Shown here in pieces: positions 9,272 to 18,612 of a DNA stretch of 64,000 bases. The stretch covers positions 62,001-126,000 of the forward strand of contig NZ_QNUE01000006.1 in the NCBI RefSeq assembly GCF_003385595.1, given 5' to 3'. Under the pieces are notes generated by a model, which worked only from the letters and a program-made list of their open reading frames with translations, was not told where the DNA came from and did not search any database. Position 1 is the stretch's first letter. The number at the start of each line of letters is the position of its first letter. Position numbers and translations under genes: made by a program. The stretch is from Chryseobacterium flavum. Lineage in GTDB: Bacteria; Bacteroidota; Bacteroidia; Flavobacteriales; Weeksellaceae.

Positions 9272-9982
9272 TTATAAACTTTTTATTGCAGATTCCAGAG
9301 CCAGCTCCATCATTGGGTTTAAAGCTTTTTCTCTTTCATCAGCAGAAATTTTTTCATGAGTTGGAATAATATCCGTTACAGTAAGGATTGTAGCTGCATT
9401 TTTACCTAAATGCTGGGCATTTGCAAACAATCCGAAAGCCTCCATTTCTACTGCCGGGCAGTTATATTTTGTCGCTATAGCAGGTGTTTCCGGATCTTTT
9501 CTGTAGAAAATATCACTGCTGTGTACATTAATGGCTTTAGCATTCAATGATAATTCCTTAGACGTTTCATTAATGGTATTGAAAATATTTCCCTGATGAG
9601 AAATAATTTCATTTTCGATTCCCCATGCATACTTAGCATAAGTGCTCTCGCTGGCAGCATTTTCAATATTTAAAATATCAAAAAGTTTAAGATCCGTCGT
9701 ATAGGCACCACAAGTTCCGATTCTGATAATTGTATCTACTTCATATTCGGTAAACAGCTCAAAAGAGTAGATCCCGATACTGGGGAAACCCATACCACTG
9801 GCTCCTACAGTAATTTCTTTACCTTTATAAAGACCTGTATAATAAAAAATTCCCCTGGTTTTGCTTACCAGTTTTGCATTTTCCAAATAATTTTCAGCAA
9901 TATACTGTGCACGAAGCGGATCCCCCGGCTGCAATACTACTTTAGCAATTTCTCCTTTGTTTGCACTGATGTGAATACTCAT
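9272..9982 (-). CDS. deoD: Purine nucleoside phosphorylase, DeoD type
   Basis: From the ATG at 9982 the product has 236 residues, the usual length of hexameric DeoD-type phosphorylases. It starts with MSIHISANKGEIA and keeps the family motifs: GDPLRAQYIAE (phosphate binding), GMGFPSIGIYSFEL, RIGTCGAY, EMEAFGLFA (ribose binding) and TVTDI with the catalytic Asp. It cleaves purine nucleosides with phosphate to base and ribose 1-phosphate in salvage. The longer frame from 10099 is rejected because a perfect promoter box lies within it, 18 nt before the chosen start. Confidence 0.93.
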   Translation of the reverse strand: MSIHISANKGEIAKVVLQPGDPLRAQYIAENYLENAKLVSKTRGIFYYTGLYKGKEITVGASGMGFPSIGIYSFELFTEYEVDTIIRIGTCGAYTTDLKLFDILNIENAASESTYAKYAWGIENEIISHQGNIFNTINETSKELSLNAKAINVHSSDIFYRKDPETPAIATKYNCPAVEMEAFGLFANAQHLGKNAATILTVTDIIPTHEKISADEREKALNPMMELALESAIKSL

Positions 9983-10000
9983 AATTTTATTTTGAATGTA

Positions 10001-10008
10001 CAAAGATA
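10001..10008 (-). promoter_or_regulatory. -7 promoter box of deoD
   Basis: The minus strand reads TATCTTTG, a perfect TAnnTTTG box. It supports the ATG at 9982 as the start. Confidence 0.55.
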
Positions 10009-10209
10009 ATACTTTTAGTTTGTCTCTCTTATTGTGAGGGTGGAACGGATTTGTTGGAAATGTAATCTTTAAGATATTATCAGCTAATGTTTTAATCATT
10101 GTTTATCTGTTGTACTTGAAATACCATACCTCTGAGCTGAAAATAAAACAGTGCAAATACAGGATAAGAATAGAATAATATGGAGCAAACATTTCAATGT
10201 TCATCCTGC

Positions 10210-10217
10210 TACTTTTG
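10210..10217 (+). promoter_or_regulatory. -7 promoter box of the VOC gene
   Basis: TACTTTTG matches TAnnTTTG, 19 nt before the start codon at 10237. Confidence 0.45.
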
Positions 10218-10236
10218 TCAATAGTAAAAAATAAAT

Positions 10237-10626
10237 ATGAAAATAGAACATATAGCAGTTTGGGTAAAGGATCTTGAAGCCATCAGAAAATTCTACCAGA
10301 AATATTTCGGTGCTGTTTCCAATGAAAAGTATCATAACCCTGTCAAAAATTTTGAATCTTACTTTTTAAGCTTTGATAATGGCTGCCGGCTGGAAATTAT
10401 GACCAGGCCAGATATCAGGGAAAATACAAATTCTTATGAAGCCCAGCAGTTCGGAATCATACATCTGGCATTTTCGGTAGAAAGTAAAAGAAAAGTGGAT
10501 GAACTCACTGAAGTGTTGAGGAAAGACGGCTATACCATTGCCGGTGAACCCCGTATAACAGGTGACGGATACTATGAAAGTGTTATCCTGGATCCTGAAA
10601 ATAATATTATTGAAATAGTTGCCTGA
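10237..10626 (+). CDS. VOC (glyoxalase/bleomycin-resistance fold) family protein
   Basis: This 129-residue protein has the size and pattern of a single VOC module: KIEHIAVWVKDLEAIRKFYQKYFG at the start, a middle GIIHLAFSV strand and a C-terminal GYYESVILDPENNIIEIV. Candidate metal ligands are His in the first strand, Glu in LEIM, the middle His and the last Glu, as in glyoxalase I-like lactoylglutathione lyases. The reaction cannot be fixed from sequence. It has its own promoter box and stands alone. Confidence 0.85.
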   Translation: MKIEHIAVWVKDLEAIRKFYQKYFGAVSNEKYHNPVKNFESYFLSFDNGCRLEIMTRPDIRENTNSYEAQQFGIIHLAFSVESKRKVDELTEVLRKDGYTIAGEPRITGDGYYESVILDPENNIIEIVA

Positions 10627-10724
10627 AAGAAATACGGGAAATATAATATCATCATTTTTTTAAAGAAGCATACTGTATGTAAATCAATCCTGAGATAAAA
10701 GTTTTATTCTCAGCGAAATAGTTT

Positions 10725-10732
10725 TATTTTTG
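10725..10732 (+). promoter_or_regulatory. -7 box before the MoxR-vWA operon
   Basis: TATTTTTG fits TAnnTTTG and ends 4 nt before the first ATG of the operon, which suggests a very short or absent 5' leader. The second ATG, at 10740, could then be the start. Confidence 0.45.
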
Positions 10733-10736
10733 TTAG

Positions 10737-11387
10737 ATGATGGAAACAAAGTCACCATTTTTAGATACTTTATTTTTGCTCAGAAAGAATGAATGCATAA
10801 CTCTTTTCTCTGCTGTAAAGGAAATTTCCCCAACAGAAGAATCGGAAGCGGAGCATTATTTCGAAGCAGAATTTGAAAAAGAAAGGCTGGAATTCCTGTC
10901 CGGACAGCTGAGCTGTAATAAACAGGCTGCAGTATGGGCTGGGAAAGTACTCTATTATAGTGCACAGCTCTATCTGATCAGGGAAAATACTGCAAAGGAT
11001 TTGAAAACTCTTGTGTCCGGATTCAGGGGAATAAGAGATGTTTCTTCCATATTGTCCGCTGATCTGTCACTGAGATTTTTACCTCAGATTATAATGGCTT
11101 TGAATACTGTTGATCCGGAAGATCCTCTGATTACACTTGTGGAAGACATTTTAAAAACATTCCATTATTCCGGGATTGGTTATGACCTTGATCTGAGTCA
11201 TGTAAATTGGGAAGAGGAACTGAAAAACAAAACCTACCGGAAGTTGTATCTGGAAAGAGTTGTAGAAAAGAGAGACTATAAGCTGGCAGAAATTCCATAT
11301 ATTAATAAATTGCTAAATGCAGAATTCGGAATACACAAAGACGTATTCTGGAGAGAATTAAACATAATAACTGAAGAAAACCAATGA
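10737..11387 (+). CDS. First gene of the MoxR-vWA ternary system, unknown helical protein
   Basis: The 216-residue product is soluble, acidic and mostly helical, with no motif I recognise. It is the first of six genes joined by overlaps: its TGA overlaps the ATG of the MoxR gene by 4 nt. In MoxR-vWA-beta-propeller ternary systems an uncharacterised helical gene commonly precedes the ATPase, so it is probably an adaptor or regulator of the complex. That role is inferred from position only. Start may be 10737 or the second ATG three bases on. Confidence 0.7.
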   Translation: MMETKSPFLDTLFLLRKNECITLFSAVKEISPTEESEAEHYFEAEFEKERLEFLSGQLSCNKQAAVWAGKVLYYSAQLYLIRENTAKDLKTLVSGFRGIRDVSSILSADLSLRFLPQIIMALNTVDPEDPLITLVEDILKTFHYSGIGYDLDLSHVNWEEELKNKTYRKLYLERVVEKRDYKLAEIPYINKLLNAEFGIHKDVFWRELNIITEENQ

Positions 11388-12517
11388 TTCAGAATATCAG
11401 TAAACTCAATAAAGTACTCTCATACGTAAAAGATACGTTTGTCGGGAAAAATGATGTGGTAGACCTGCTGGGAATATGTCTTCTGGCGAGGGAGAATGCT
11501 TTTTTGTATGGTCCTCCGGGAACGGCAAAATCGGCAATTGTAAGAACGTTATCAAAAACTGTAAAAGACGGTAAAAACTTTGAATATTTATTAACCCGTT
11601 TTACAGAACCCAATGAAATCTTTGGCCCCTTTGATATCAGGAAGCTGAAAGAAGGAGAACTCCTGACCAATACAGAAGGAATGATGCCTGAAGCTTCCAT
11701 GATATTCCTAGATGAAATTTTTAATGCCAATTCTGCGATTTTGAATTCGCTTCTGACAGCCCTGAATGAAAAAATATTCAAAAGAGGAAAAGAAACAAAG
11801 TATCTTCCTGCCCTGATGTTTGTGGGTGCAAGTAATGTCCTTCCGGAAGATGAAGCATTAAATGCATTGTTTGACCGTTTTCTGATAAGGATCAATGTAG
11901 ATTATGTAAACCCGGAATTATTACAGCAGGTACTTCTGGCCGGAAGGAAACTGGAAAATGAAGAAGAAACAGAAATTCCGGAAATTTATACCGATGAAAT
12001 TAAAGCACTGCAGAACTTATGCAGAAAAGTAGACCTTAGGCCAATTTATGAAGTGTATCTGAATACTATTATGAGCCTTAGGAATACAGGAATTGCTATT
12101 TCGGACCGGCGAGCAGTAAAACTCCAGAACCTGATTGCCGCAAGTGCGCTGATCTGCGGAAGAAATGAAGCTGTTCTTTCCGATCTTTGGGTATTGAAAC
12201 ACATTTGGGATACTGAAGAACAGATTGAAATTCTGGAAGGAATTATCAACAGAACAATAGAGAAAGATGATCATCCGGATTCACATCCGCAGGCTATGCA
12301 GAACAAAACCCCCAATCCCGAAGAGGTTATGAAAGATGTGAAGATCCTTGTAGAAAAATGGAATGACGGAATGTTGAGCTTTGAAGAGCAGAATGTGATT
12401 AAAGATAAACTGAGATATTTACAGACCCGTTGTGAATGGATCAGAAATCCTGAACAGAAACAATACATTCAACAGGAAATAGAAAGCTTATGGCAGAAGA
12501 TTCTTCAAACCATATAA
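11384..12517 (+). CDS. MoxR-type AAA+ ATPase
   Basis: The 377-residue protein has a Walker A motif GPPGTAKSAIV (residues 43-53), Walker B MIFLDE (106-111) followed by the MoxR-typical FNANSAILNSLLTALNE, a sensor segment FVGASN and a likely Arg finger in LFDRFLIRI. A C-terminal helical extension of about 100 residues follows. MoxR ATPases work with vWA-domain partners as remodelling chaperones, here most likely with the vWA-like protein two genes downstream. It overlaps the previous gene by 4 nt and the next by 28 nt. Family assignment is firm; the substrate is unknown. Confidence 0.93.
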   Translation: MIQNISKLNKVLSYVKDTFVGKNDVVDLLGICLLARENAFLYGPPGTAKSAIVRTLSKTVKDGKNFEYLLTRFTEPNEIFGPFDIRKLKEGELLTNTEGMMPEASMIFLDEIFNANSAILNSLLTALNEKIFKRGKETKYLPALMFVGASNVLPEDEALNALFDRFLIRINVDYVNPELLQQVLLAGRKLENEEETEIPEIYTDEIKALQNLCRKVDLRPIYEVYLNTIMSLRNTGIAISDRRAVKLQNLIAASALICGRNEAVLSDLWVLKHIWDTEEQIEILEGIINRTIEKDDHPDSHPQAMQNKTPNPEEVMKDVKILVEKWNDGMLSFEEQNVIKDKLRYLQTRCEWIRNPEQKQYIQQEIESLWQKILQTI

Positions 12518-13233
12518 AAGAATTCTGGGCGGAATTGCCCCGTAACGGTGAAGATTTTCTGGGATCAATCAGGGACTGGAAAAATATTCAGCTGGCGGGG
12601 GATGATGAAACCATATGGCTTAAAGGCTTTACGGAAGAGCAGATATCCGCTTCAGAGCTGCATCAGCTGCCTGACCTTTTGGTGTATGAACAGCGCAACG
12701 GGCTGCTGTTCCGGAAAGGGGCTCTGGTTCCCAGTAAGAAGATGAGAACGGCATTACTCTGGACCCCGATACACAAAGCACTACGGCTTACTTTTCCGGC
12801 TTCCAACCAAAACTACTTTGGTATTGAAGACAAAGTTCATATCAGCTTGAAAGAAAGTACCGAAGAACAGAAGGGAATTGCTTTACTGAGTAACTTATCA
12901 GAAATTAAAGAAGGGATTGCCGTACTTCCAAAATTTAAACTTGAAAAAATAAAATGGGCTGTTATAGGAGATAAAGCACTGTTTATAGGGAGTCCTTTAC
13001 TAAGCCTCCCGGGGAAAGCATACTGGCTAAAAGATGGTCACCTTCTGCCTGCGGGTTTTGACTTTGAATTTAAAAATCTAAGCATATTCCTGCAGAAGAA
13101 ATATAATAAGGACTTGGATAGATGGTTATTATGGGATGAACGCGGGAGCTACCTTACCATAAAAAATACGGATCTGCGACAGTTGTCCTTAAGTTCATTC
13201 CGCCTTACTGAAAAATCAAGAGAATGGAATTAA
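12490..13233 (+). CDS. Probable bpX-type component of the MoxR-vWA ternary system
   Basis: This 247-residue soluble protein has many short beta-like segments and repeated Trp/Leu positions (TIWLKGF, KIKWAVIGDKALFIG, RWLLWDERGSYLTI). It fits the small bpX-type proteins encoded between MoxR and vWA genes, but I cannot say which subtype. It overlaps the ATPase gene by 28 nt and the next gene by 10 nt, so translation is coupled and the products probably form one complex. No catalytic motif is visible. Confidence 0.7.
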   Translation: MAEDSSNHIKEFWAELPRNGEDFLGSIRDWKNIQLAGDDETIWLKGFTEEQISASELHQLPDLLVYEQRNGLLFRKGALVPSKKMRTALLWTPIHKALRLTFPASNQNYFGIEDKVHISLKESTEEQKGIALLSNLSEIKEGIAVLPKFKLEKIKWAVIGDKALFIGSPLLSLPGKAYWLKDGHLLPAGFDFEFKNLSIFLQKKYNKDLDRWLLWDERGSYLTIKNTDLRQLSLSSFRLTEKSREWN

Positions 13234-15596
13234 AAACCTATTTCCAATCCTATGAAAATTATTTCTGGGAATGGAAAACAGATGAAGATGTTCCGGGGGA
13301 TTCCGGTTATCATGATTATAACCTTATTTCAGTTCCGGGAGTAGGGGCGATTGCTTACAGACCTTATATTATAGAAATTCTTAAAGAGCTCCAGCCACAG
13401 GGATGGCCTCCGTTCGGGGCGTTGCTTATGGCTATATATGCAATGCAGGATGGATATACAGACTTTGCTGGACCTTTGAAAAGGACTGCGGAATTTTATA
13501 GTATGGGAAACTTTGAATTCAACGCAGACGAAGCAATTGAGTTCCTGGAAAAAATTAAATCACTTCCTAAAGCTTATAAGCAAGGGCAAAACAGGGTTAT
13601 ACTTTTACAAACCCTTTTTAAAGATGTTCATAACAGAATATCACCTGTCAATGCAGAGCTTAATCTGAATTTCTATTATAAAAGACCTCAAGAGCTTGCT
13701 GCCAGTGCAGAAAAGCAACATGCAGGGCCATCCGTACTGAACAGGGATCTGAACGCGATGGAACTCAATGAAAAATTTCCTGAAGTTCAGTCCATCATTG
13801 ATGCGATGAAAGGACTTATTGAAGAGCCTGAGCTGGATGATGAGGCAGGGCAGAACGGTGCAGATTCAGGTAAGGATTTTATCAGGGAATTGTTGGAAGA
13901 GCCCAAAACATTTCAGGTAGGCAGTCTCATTAAAAGAATATGGAGCGGACTGAAAATCCCAATGCGCCATCTCTCACCCGGAGAACAGCCTGTTGGCGGG
14001 ATTTCTGATATAACCAATAAAGGAGACTTTAACAGGATGCTTCTCTCTGAATTTGCCAATGAGGATGAAGTATTTATGAATCGTATAGCCAATAATGAAA
14101 CCCTTTACATTCAGAGAGAAATACCACCTGAAGAAAATATTTTTGAAAGGGTTATTCTGATCGATACTTCCCTCAGAAACTGGGGAACTCCAAAAGTACT
14201 GGCTTTTGCTTCCGCTATTGCAGTTATTAAACATCCGAAAGCCCATTCTGAATGTAAGGTTATTGCATTAGGTAAGGCGGGAATCCCGGTTTCCTTAAAT
14301 ACGGTAGAAAATGTGGTTGAAAACCTTAATCAGGTAAGCCCGGTTCTTGAAGTCTCAGAAGCACTGGGTAAATTCTTCAGTGAAAAGCAGTCTGAAAAAG
14401 ATATTGAAGTCTTCTTCATTACCCATCAGGAGAATATGGTTGATGAAAAGGTTCAGAAAGTTGTTCATCAGAACAGAGACAGGCTTAAATTTTTAGTCAC
14501 AACCACTTCAGATGGCGAGATTAACATTTACAAACATGATAAAGGGGCAAGAAAACATATTCAGAAAATAAAGCTGCCACTTCAGGAGTTATGGGCAAAC
14601 CCGCCACAAAGAAAAAAAGCGGGAGAACAAAGTAACGGAAAGAAAACACATCTTCCGCAAAATTACCCGGTTTTATTCCCCACTCCGGCTAATCAGATAG
14701 CACGGTTTTTATATGAGGGTGAATTTTTTATTCTGAGTTCAAAAAAACAGCTGCTGAAAACGTATCTTTCTGATAATTATTATGACAGGCATTCTTACGA
14801 TTACTATAAAACCTATCACGGCTGTGAGGTTTTGTTTGAAAATATTTCTGTAAAGCCCAGGGGGCAGTTTGCCTTGACAAAAAATAAACAACAGCATTTT
14901 ATTCTCTGTCAATACCAGCCTGACAGAAAATTAATCTCAAAATTGAATATCAATACCAAGGAATATTCTGAACAGAATCTTACAGGCTTTAATATTCCGG
15001 AGTCATACGAATTGATTTATTTCGGTAAGAATTTTTATTTATACCAGCCGGAGATTCCCACTCATTATAAGATAAATGTTGATGGAAACATTTCTCTTGA
15101 AGTTGTTTCAGATAAAGATCAAGAGATAGAAAAAAACAATGTAAAAGTTGTTGCGGAAGTTAATAAACTGAATCGCAGCGGTTTAAAAATTATCAGTAAT
15201 TTTAATAAAATCGGAATCAATAAAAATGATAAGCTGGTCATATCAGGTAATGAGCTAAGCGGTTTGTATGAAAACTCACTTAACCTTTACAAGAACAGGT
15301 TCGATATTAAAATTTTTGCAGAACAGAATAAAAATAAGTTTACTTTTCCTGATGGTAGTGAAATTATTACTGATGCTCGTGGAATGCTGACCTTCAGAAG
15401 CAGTAATAAAAGTATTGAAGAGTTTTTCATCCCTTCCACGGCATACGGATTTCTATCCCTTGCTACGTATACAGAGTTCGGAGGTTCAGAATATTATCTT
15501 CCGGAACATTCATTACTGAAAGTGAAAACGATGGAAGAGATGTATGCCAGATTTTTAAAAGCATTTATTGAACAGATTTTGGATTATGGAGCTTAG
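13224..15596 (+). CDS. vWA-like / beta-propeller protein of the MoxR ternary system
   Basis: The 790-residue protein has a helical N-terminal third, a vWA-like domain from about residue 308 and a C-terminal half (about 480-780) of repeated short beta segments typical of a beta-propeller. The vWA metal site is degenerate: after VILI come D314-T-S-L-R, where the classical DxSxS has a final Ser. The downstream GKAGIP and FFITHQEN segments fit later vWA strands. It combines two of the three partners (vWA and propeller) of a MoxR-vWA-beta-propeller system. It overlaps both neighbours by about 10 nt. Confidence 0.8.
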   Translation: MELKTYFQSYENYFWEWKTDEDVPGDSGYHDYNLISVPGVGAIAYRPYIIEILKELQPQGWPPFGALLMAIYAMQDGYTDFAGPLKRTAEFYSMGNFEFNADEAIEFLEKIKSLPKAYKQGQNRVILLQTLFKDVHNRISPVNAELNLNFYYKRPQELAASAEKQHAGPSVLNRDLNAMELNEKFPEVQSIIDAMKGLIEEPELDDEAGQNGADSGKDFIRELLEEPKTFQVGSLIKRIWSGLKIPMRHLSPGEQPVGGISDITNKGDFNRMLLSEFANEDEVFMNRIANNETLYIQREIPPEENIFERVILIDTSLRNWGTPKVLAFASAIAVIKHPKAHSECKVIALGKAGIPVSLNTVENVVENLNQVSPVLEVSEALGKFFSEKQSEKDIEVFFITHQENMVDEKVQKVVHQNRDRLKFLVTTTSDGEINIYKHDKGARKHIQKIKLPLQELWANPPQRKKAGEQSNGKKTHLPQNYPVLFPTPANQIARFLYEGEFFILSSKKQLLKTYLSDNYYDRHSYDYYKTYHGCEVLFENISVKPRGQFALTKNKQQHFILCQYQPDRKLISKLNINTKEYSEQNLTGFNIPESYELIYFGKNFYLYQPEIPTHYKINVDGNISLEVVSDKDQEIEKNNVKVVAEVNKLNRSGLKIISNFNKIGINKNDKLVISGNELSGLYENSLNLYKNRFDIKIFAEQNKNKFTFPDGSEIITDARGMLTFRSSNKSIEEFFIPSTAYGFLSLATYTEFGGSEYYLPEHSLLKVKTMEEMYARFLKAFIEQILDYGA

Positions 15597-17286
15597 AATT
15601 AAACCTTTCCCAAAAAACAATTATCCTAAAAAAGGAGTTCTGATCAAAGGAGATTCTCCTCTGGTCTGGCTGCAGGAAATGGAGAAGCTTAACATCTATG
15701 TAGGCCAGGCAAGATTTTATGCTGTTCCTGCTGAAAAACCCAATGTGTTATATGGATGCCTTCTTGTTTTTGATGATGCCGTTCCTCAGGAAATTGGCAG
15801 AAATGCTTACTTTCAGTGTGTAGATGACAGGCTGTTCATTCCTGAATATACTACTTTTTATCCGAAGATCAATCCTGAAGATTGGGAACAGCTTGAAGTA
15901 CATTTTCTGATCATGCATCCGGAGTTTGGTTTGGTAAAACTTTCTGAAGAAGTTGATTGGCTTGCATTACTCCATGACGTGGAAACAACAGGAGAAGCCG
16001 TCGTAAAACCACTGAACGGAGTTAAAATTCCTCAGAAAATAGAAAGTTATACGGTAGAAATGGATGATGAGAAAGTATTGGAAGCGCTACAGCCGGCAAA
16101 AACAGAAGAGGAATGGATGAATAATCTGCCGTTTGATCTGAAAAAAGTAATGGCGGGAAACAAAAAAGAGATTGAAAAGTATTTAAAATATATTGAAAAA
16201 TATCCTGAAAGAGCGATAGAACTGGGAGTTCCCCTGGATATTCTGGGGACTTCCAGAGGGGATGGTTTTGGTAAATTTACCTGGCTTGAGAACTTATTGG
16301 GAGGGAACTCTGATGGAAAACCAGGGAGTACGGGAACCAAAAATTCGCGCAGAATATTCTGGATTGTTCTGGTGATTGCAGTTATTTTAAGATTTGCGCT
16401 ACCATTGACCCCGGATAAATCTGAGAAGCAGGAAATAACAAATTCCTCCGGAACAATAGTAACAGACGCTGTAAAGGCTCCTTCCGATATGATTGCATTT
16501 CAATCAGGGATATCAGAAATTGATCAGAAGATTGATTCAATGTATTATCATAAAAGGAAAAGTTTATCCGGCGAACTGCTTACGGCAGGAATGATGGAAG
16601 CCAAAAATGAGAAGGAAAAAGAAGATTACAGGAAAGCAGGCGGAAGAAATGTAAGTGAAATAGGGCATGATATTGAAAAGTTAGGGAATAAAGAACAGCA
16701 AAGCAGGGATTCTCTAAAAATGATTTATACCAGGAAAATCAAAAAACATGTTGAAGGAAATACTGAAAAGCTGAAAAGAAAAATTTCAGACTCTCTGAAA
16801 CAATATACCAGAGGAAAGCCGGTGAATGGAGATGTTGTCAAATACCTCTTAAAGAAGAGACAGGCTTTAATGGCTGATTCTTTAGGCCGTCTTTACGGCA
16901 CGGTTGATTTTACAGATCCATCTTCAGCATCGGTTGATAAATCGAAAGTAAAAGGTATTGAAACAGGAGGATCTGCACCAAAAGAAAAGGCTCCGGTCCT
17001 GGATATTTTGTATCTGGTCCTTTTTATGATCGGGGCTGTAGGACTTTATTCCTTTATATTTAAAAGAAAGACGTTAAACCTGGGAGGAGACAATGTTCCG
17101 GGCTGGATAAAATTTCTTTTAATAGCAATACTTGTTGCTATGCTGGTATACCTGTTTTATCCTTTAGTAAAAATGTTTGGCTATAACTGGTTTGTCTGGG
17201 CTCTTATTATTTGTGTGATGCTGCTTCTCTACAGACTTTTCAGAGAGGATAAAACAATTTTAAAGACTGAAGATGATGATGAATAA
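15586..17286 (+). CDS. bpX6-like membrane protein of the MoxR ternary system
   Basis: I start this gene at the ATG at 15586, which overlaps the vWA gene stop by 11 nt; a longer start at 15568 is less likely. The 566-residue product has a soluble N-terminal domain of about 240 residues (GVLIKGDSPLVWLQEMEKL, DDRLFIPEY), a membrane helix near 255-272, a charged coiled-coil-like middle and three more hydrophobic segments in the last 130 residues. The N-terminal part resembles the bpX6-type domain of MoxR-vWA-beta-propeller systems from memory of that family; the subtype is tentative. It probably anchors the complex to the membrane. Confidence 0.72.
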   Translation: MELRIKPFPKNNYPKKGVLIKGDSPLVWLQEMEKLNIYVGQARFYAVPAEKPNVLYGCLLVFDDAVPQEIGRNAYFQCVDDRLFIPEYTTFYPKINPEDWEQLEVHFLIMHPEFGLVKLSEEVDWLALLHDVETTGEAVVKPLNGVKIPQKIESYTVEMDDEKVLEALQPAKTEEEWMNNLPFDLKKVMAGNKKEIEKYLKYIEKYPERAIELGVPLDILGTSRGDGFGKFTWLENLLGGNSDGKPGSTGTKNSRRIFWIVLVIAVILRFALPLTPDKSEKQEITNSSGTIVTDAVKAPSDMIAFQSGISEIDQKIDSMYYHKRKSLSGELLTAGMMEAKNEKEKEDYRKAGGRNVSEIGHDIEKLGNKEQQSRDSLKMIYTRKIKKHVEGNTEKLKRKISDSLKQYTRGKPVNGDVVKYLLKKRQALMADSLGRLYGTVDFTDPSSASVDKSKVKGIETGGSAPKEKAPVLDILYLVLFMIGAVGLYSFIFKRKTLNLGGDNVPGWIKFLLIAILVAMLVYLFYPLVKMFGYNWFVWALIICVMLLLYRLFREDKTILKTEDDDE

Positions 17287-18298
17287 ACAGAAATTCATAG
17301 ATAAATTTATGGCGGCATTTGTACTGCTTGCCATGTTTAAGATCATCGGAATTGTGGCTCAGCTGTTCCATGAAAGCTTCTGGAGTGTCGTAGGAACATT
17401 AGCTATATTTTTGATTGTAGCTTTTATTATTCTTATGGTGATTACCTCTTTAAAAGATAAGGAACAAAATCAGAAATATTCCAAAGGAAGAGGGGCAGGT
17501 GGAGGAAACTTTTATATTGAAGCTTCACTGTTTGACAAGATCCGGGATAAATATGAAGAACTGGCCCGTAAATATATTGCAGAAAAAGAATATAAAAAAG
17601 CAGCACAGGTCTATATGAATCTTTTGCAGGATAATTACAGAGGCGCAAAAATACTGGCAGACGGAGGATTCTATAATGAAGCTGCTGCTGTGTATCTTAA
17701 AAAACTTAAAAACAAATCTGATGCAGCGGTCTGCTATGAAAAAGCAAAACAATATAAAAAAGCTATTGATCTTTACAAAGAAATGGAGCAGAAAGAGAAA
17801 GTAGGAGATCTTTATAGGGAAATCAATGATCTTAAGAACGCACATATTTACTATCAGATGGTTGTAGATGACTATACGGCCAATAGCCAGATGGTAAAAG
17901 CTTCTCTGATTTACCGTAAAAAAATGGAGAAAACAGAGGAAGCCCAACAAATATTACTGAAAGGCTGGAATGAGGATAAAGATCCGTTCAACTGTCTGAA
18001 TAATTATTTTGCCAATATTTCTGATGTGCGGAAACTGGAAATGGAAATTGAGGATCTGTATAAGAAAACGCCGGGATATAAAAAAATGATCTATCTGGAT
18101 GTAATGAAACATGAATTCAGGAAAGATGTGAAACTCCAGGCCATAACCAGGAATATTGCCTATGAAATCATTGCTGAAAAAGTAAATACACGTTCAGAGA
18201 TTGTGAATGAATTAAAACATTTTAATCCGGCTGATGAGGTAATTCTCAAAGATATATCGAGATTTAAAACCGGAAGAAACAAGATGTTCAGGAATTAA
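17273..18298 (+). CDS. Membrane-anchored TPR-like protein ending the MoxR operon
   Basis: The 341-residue protein starts with two membrane helices (about 12-30 and 37-58), then a glycine-rich linker and a run of TPR-like helical pairs (ARKYIAEKEYKKAAQVYMNLL, AVCYEKAKQYKKAIDLYKEM). Three ATGs in a row (17273, 17276, 17279) sit inside the last codons of the previous gene, so any may start it. It closes the six-gene overlapping operon. TPR solenoids usually bind partner proteins, so it is likely a scaffold at the membrane; this role is inferred. Confidence 0.78.
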   Translation: MMMNKQKFIDKFMAAFVLLAMFKIIGIVAQLFHESFWSVVGTLAIFLIVAFIILMVITSLKDKEQNQKYSKGRGAGGGNFYIEASLFDKIRDKYEELARKYIAEKEYKKAAQVYMNLLQDNYRGAKILADGGFYNEAAAVYLKKLKNKSDAAVCYEKAKQYKKAIDLYKEMEQKEKVGDLYREINDLKNAHIYYQMVVDDYTANSQMVKASLIYRKKMEKTEEAQQILLKGWNEDKDPFNCLNNYFANISDVRKLEMEIEDLYKKTPGYKKMIYLDVMKHEFRKDVKLQAITRNIAYEIIAEKVNTRSEIVNELKHFNPADEVILKDISRFKTGRNKMFRN

Positions 18299-18404
18299 AA
18301 AGTAATTCATAACATGATCTGTAAAGTCGGTGCAAAAAAAGATTAGTGACATGTTTTTATTACTCCGTTTCGTGAAAAATTACAAATTATTATAAAAAAG
18401 ATTT

Positions 18405-18412
18405 TATCTTTG
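18405..18412 (+). promoter_or_regulatory. -7 promoter box of leader ORF 1
   Basis: TATCTTTG is a perfect TAnnTTTG box 11 nt before the ATG of the 42-codon ORF. No good -33 element was seen. Confidence 0.55.
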
Positions 18413-18423
18413 CGCCGGAAATT

Positions 18424-18552
18424 ATGAGAATACAAAGAGCACATATCAATGCAGAAATATGCGAAAGCCTATATACAAAAGGCTTATTCGGATACAATCC
18501 GGTGATATGGAACGAGGTAAAATGTGCTGACTTTGGAAATTATTTACTGTAA
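18424..18552 (+). CDS. Leader peptide 1 (42 codons, all 20 amino acids)
   Basis: This ORF is too short for standard gene calling. It begins MRIQRAHINAEICESLYT and ends GNYLL, and contains every one of the 20 amino acids, 18 of them before codon 29. A perfect promoter box lies 11 nt upstream and an intrinsic terminator starts 32 nt after the stop. Part of codons 29-32 (18509-18518) can pair with 18586-18598, which overlaps both arms of that terminator. This is the layout of a transcription attenuator in which a ribosome stalled on any scarce aminoacyl-tRNA frees the antiterminator. The peptide itself may have no other function. The role is inferred; no homologue is known to me. Confidence 0.6.
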   Translation: MRIQRAHINAEICESLYTKGLFGYNPVIWNEVKCADFGNYLL

Positions 18553-18583
18553 ACTTGTAAAAAAATAATCAAATACTGCATAA

Positions 18584-18612
18584 ACGCCTCGGGTTTCCTG
18601 AGGCGTTTTTTA
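18584..18612 (+). terminator. Terminator/attenuator after leader ORF 1
   Basis: ACGCCTC (18584-18590) pairs with GAGGCGT (18600-18606), with further GG/CC pairing in the loop, followed by TTTTTTATTTTT. Competing pairing: GGAA-CGAGGT inside the leader ORF (18509-18518) with GCCTCG (18586-18591) and TTCC (18595-18598), 10 bp with a 3-nt bulge. Confidence 0.8.

Noticed and set aside
9983..10099. Longer start of the nucleoside phosphorylase gene
   Set aside because: It contains the promoter box; the shorter product has the exact family start and length.
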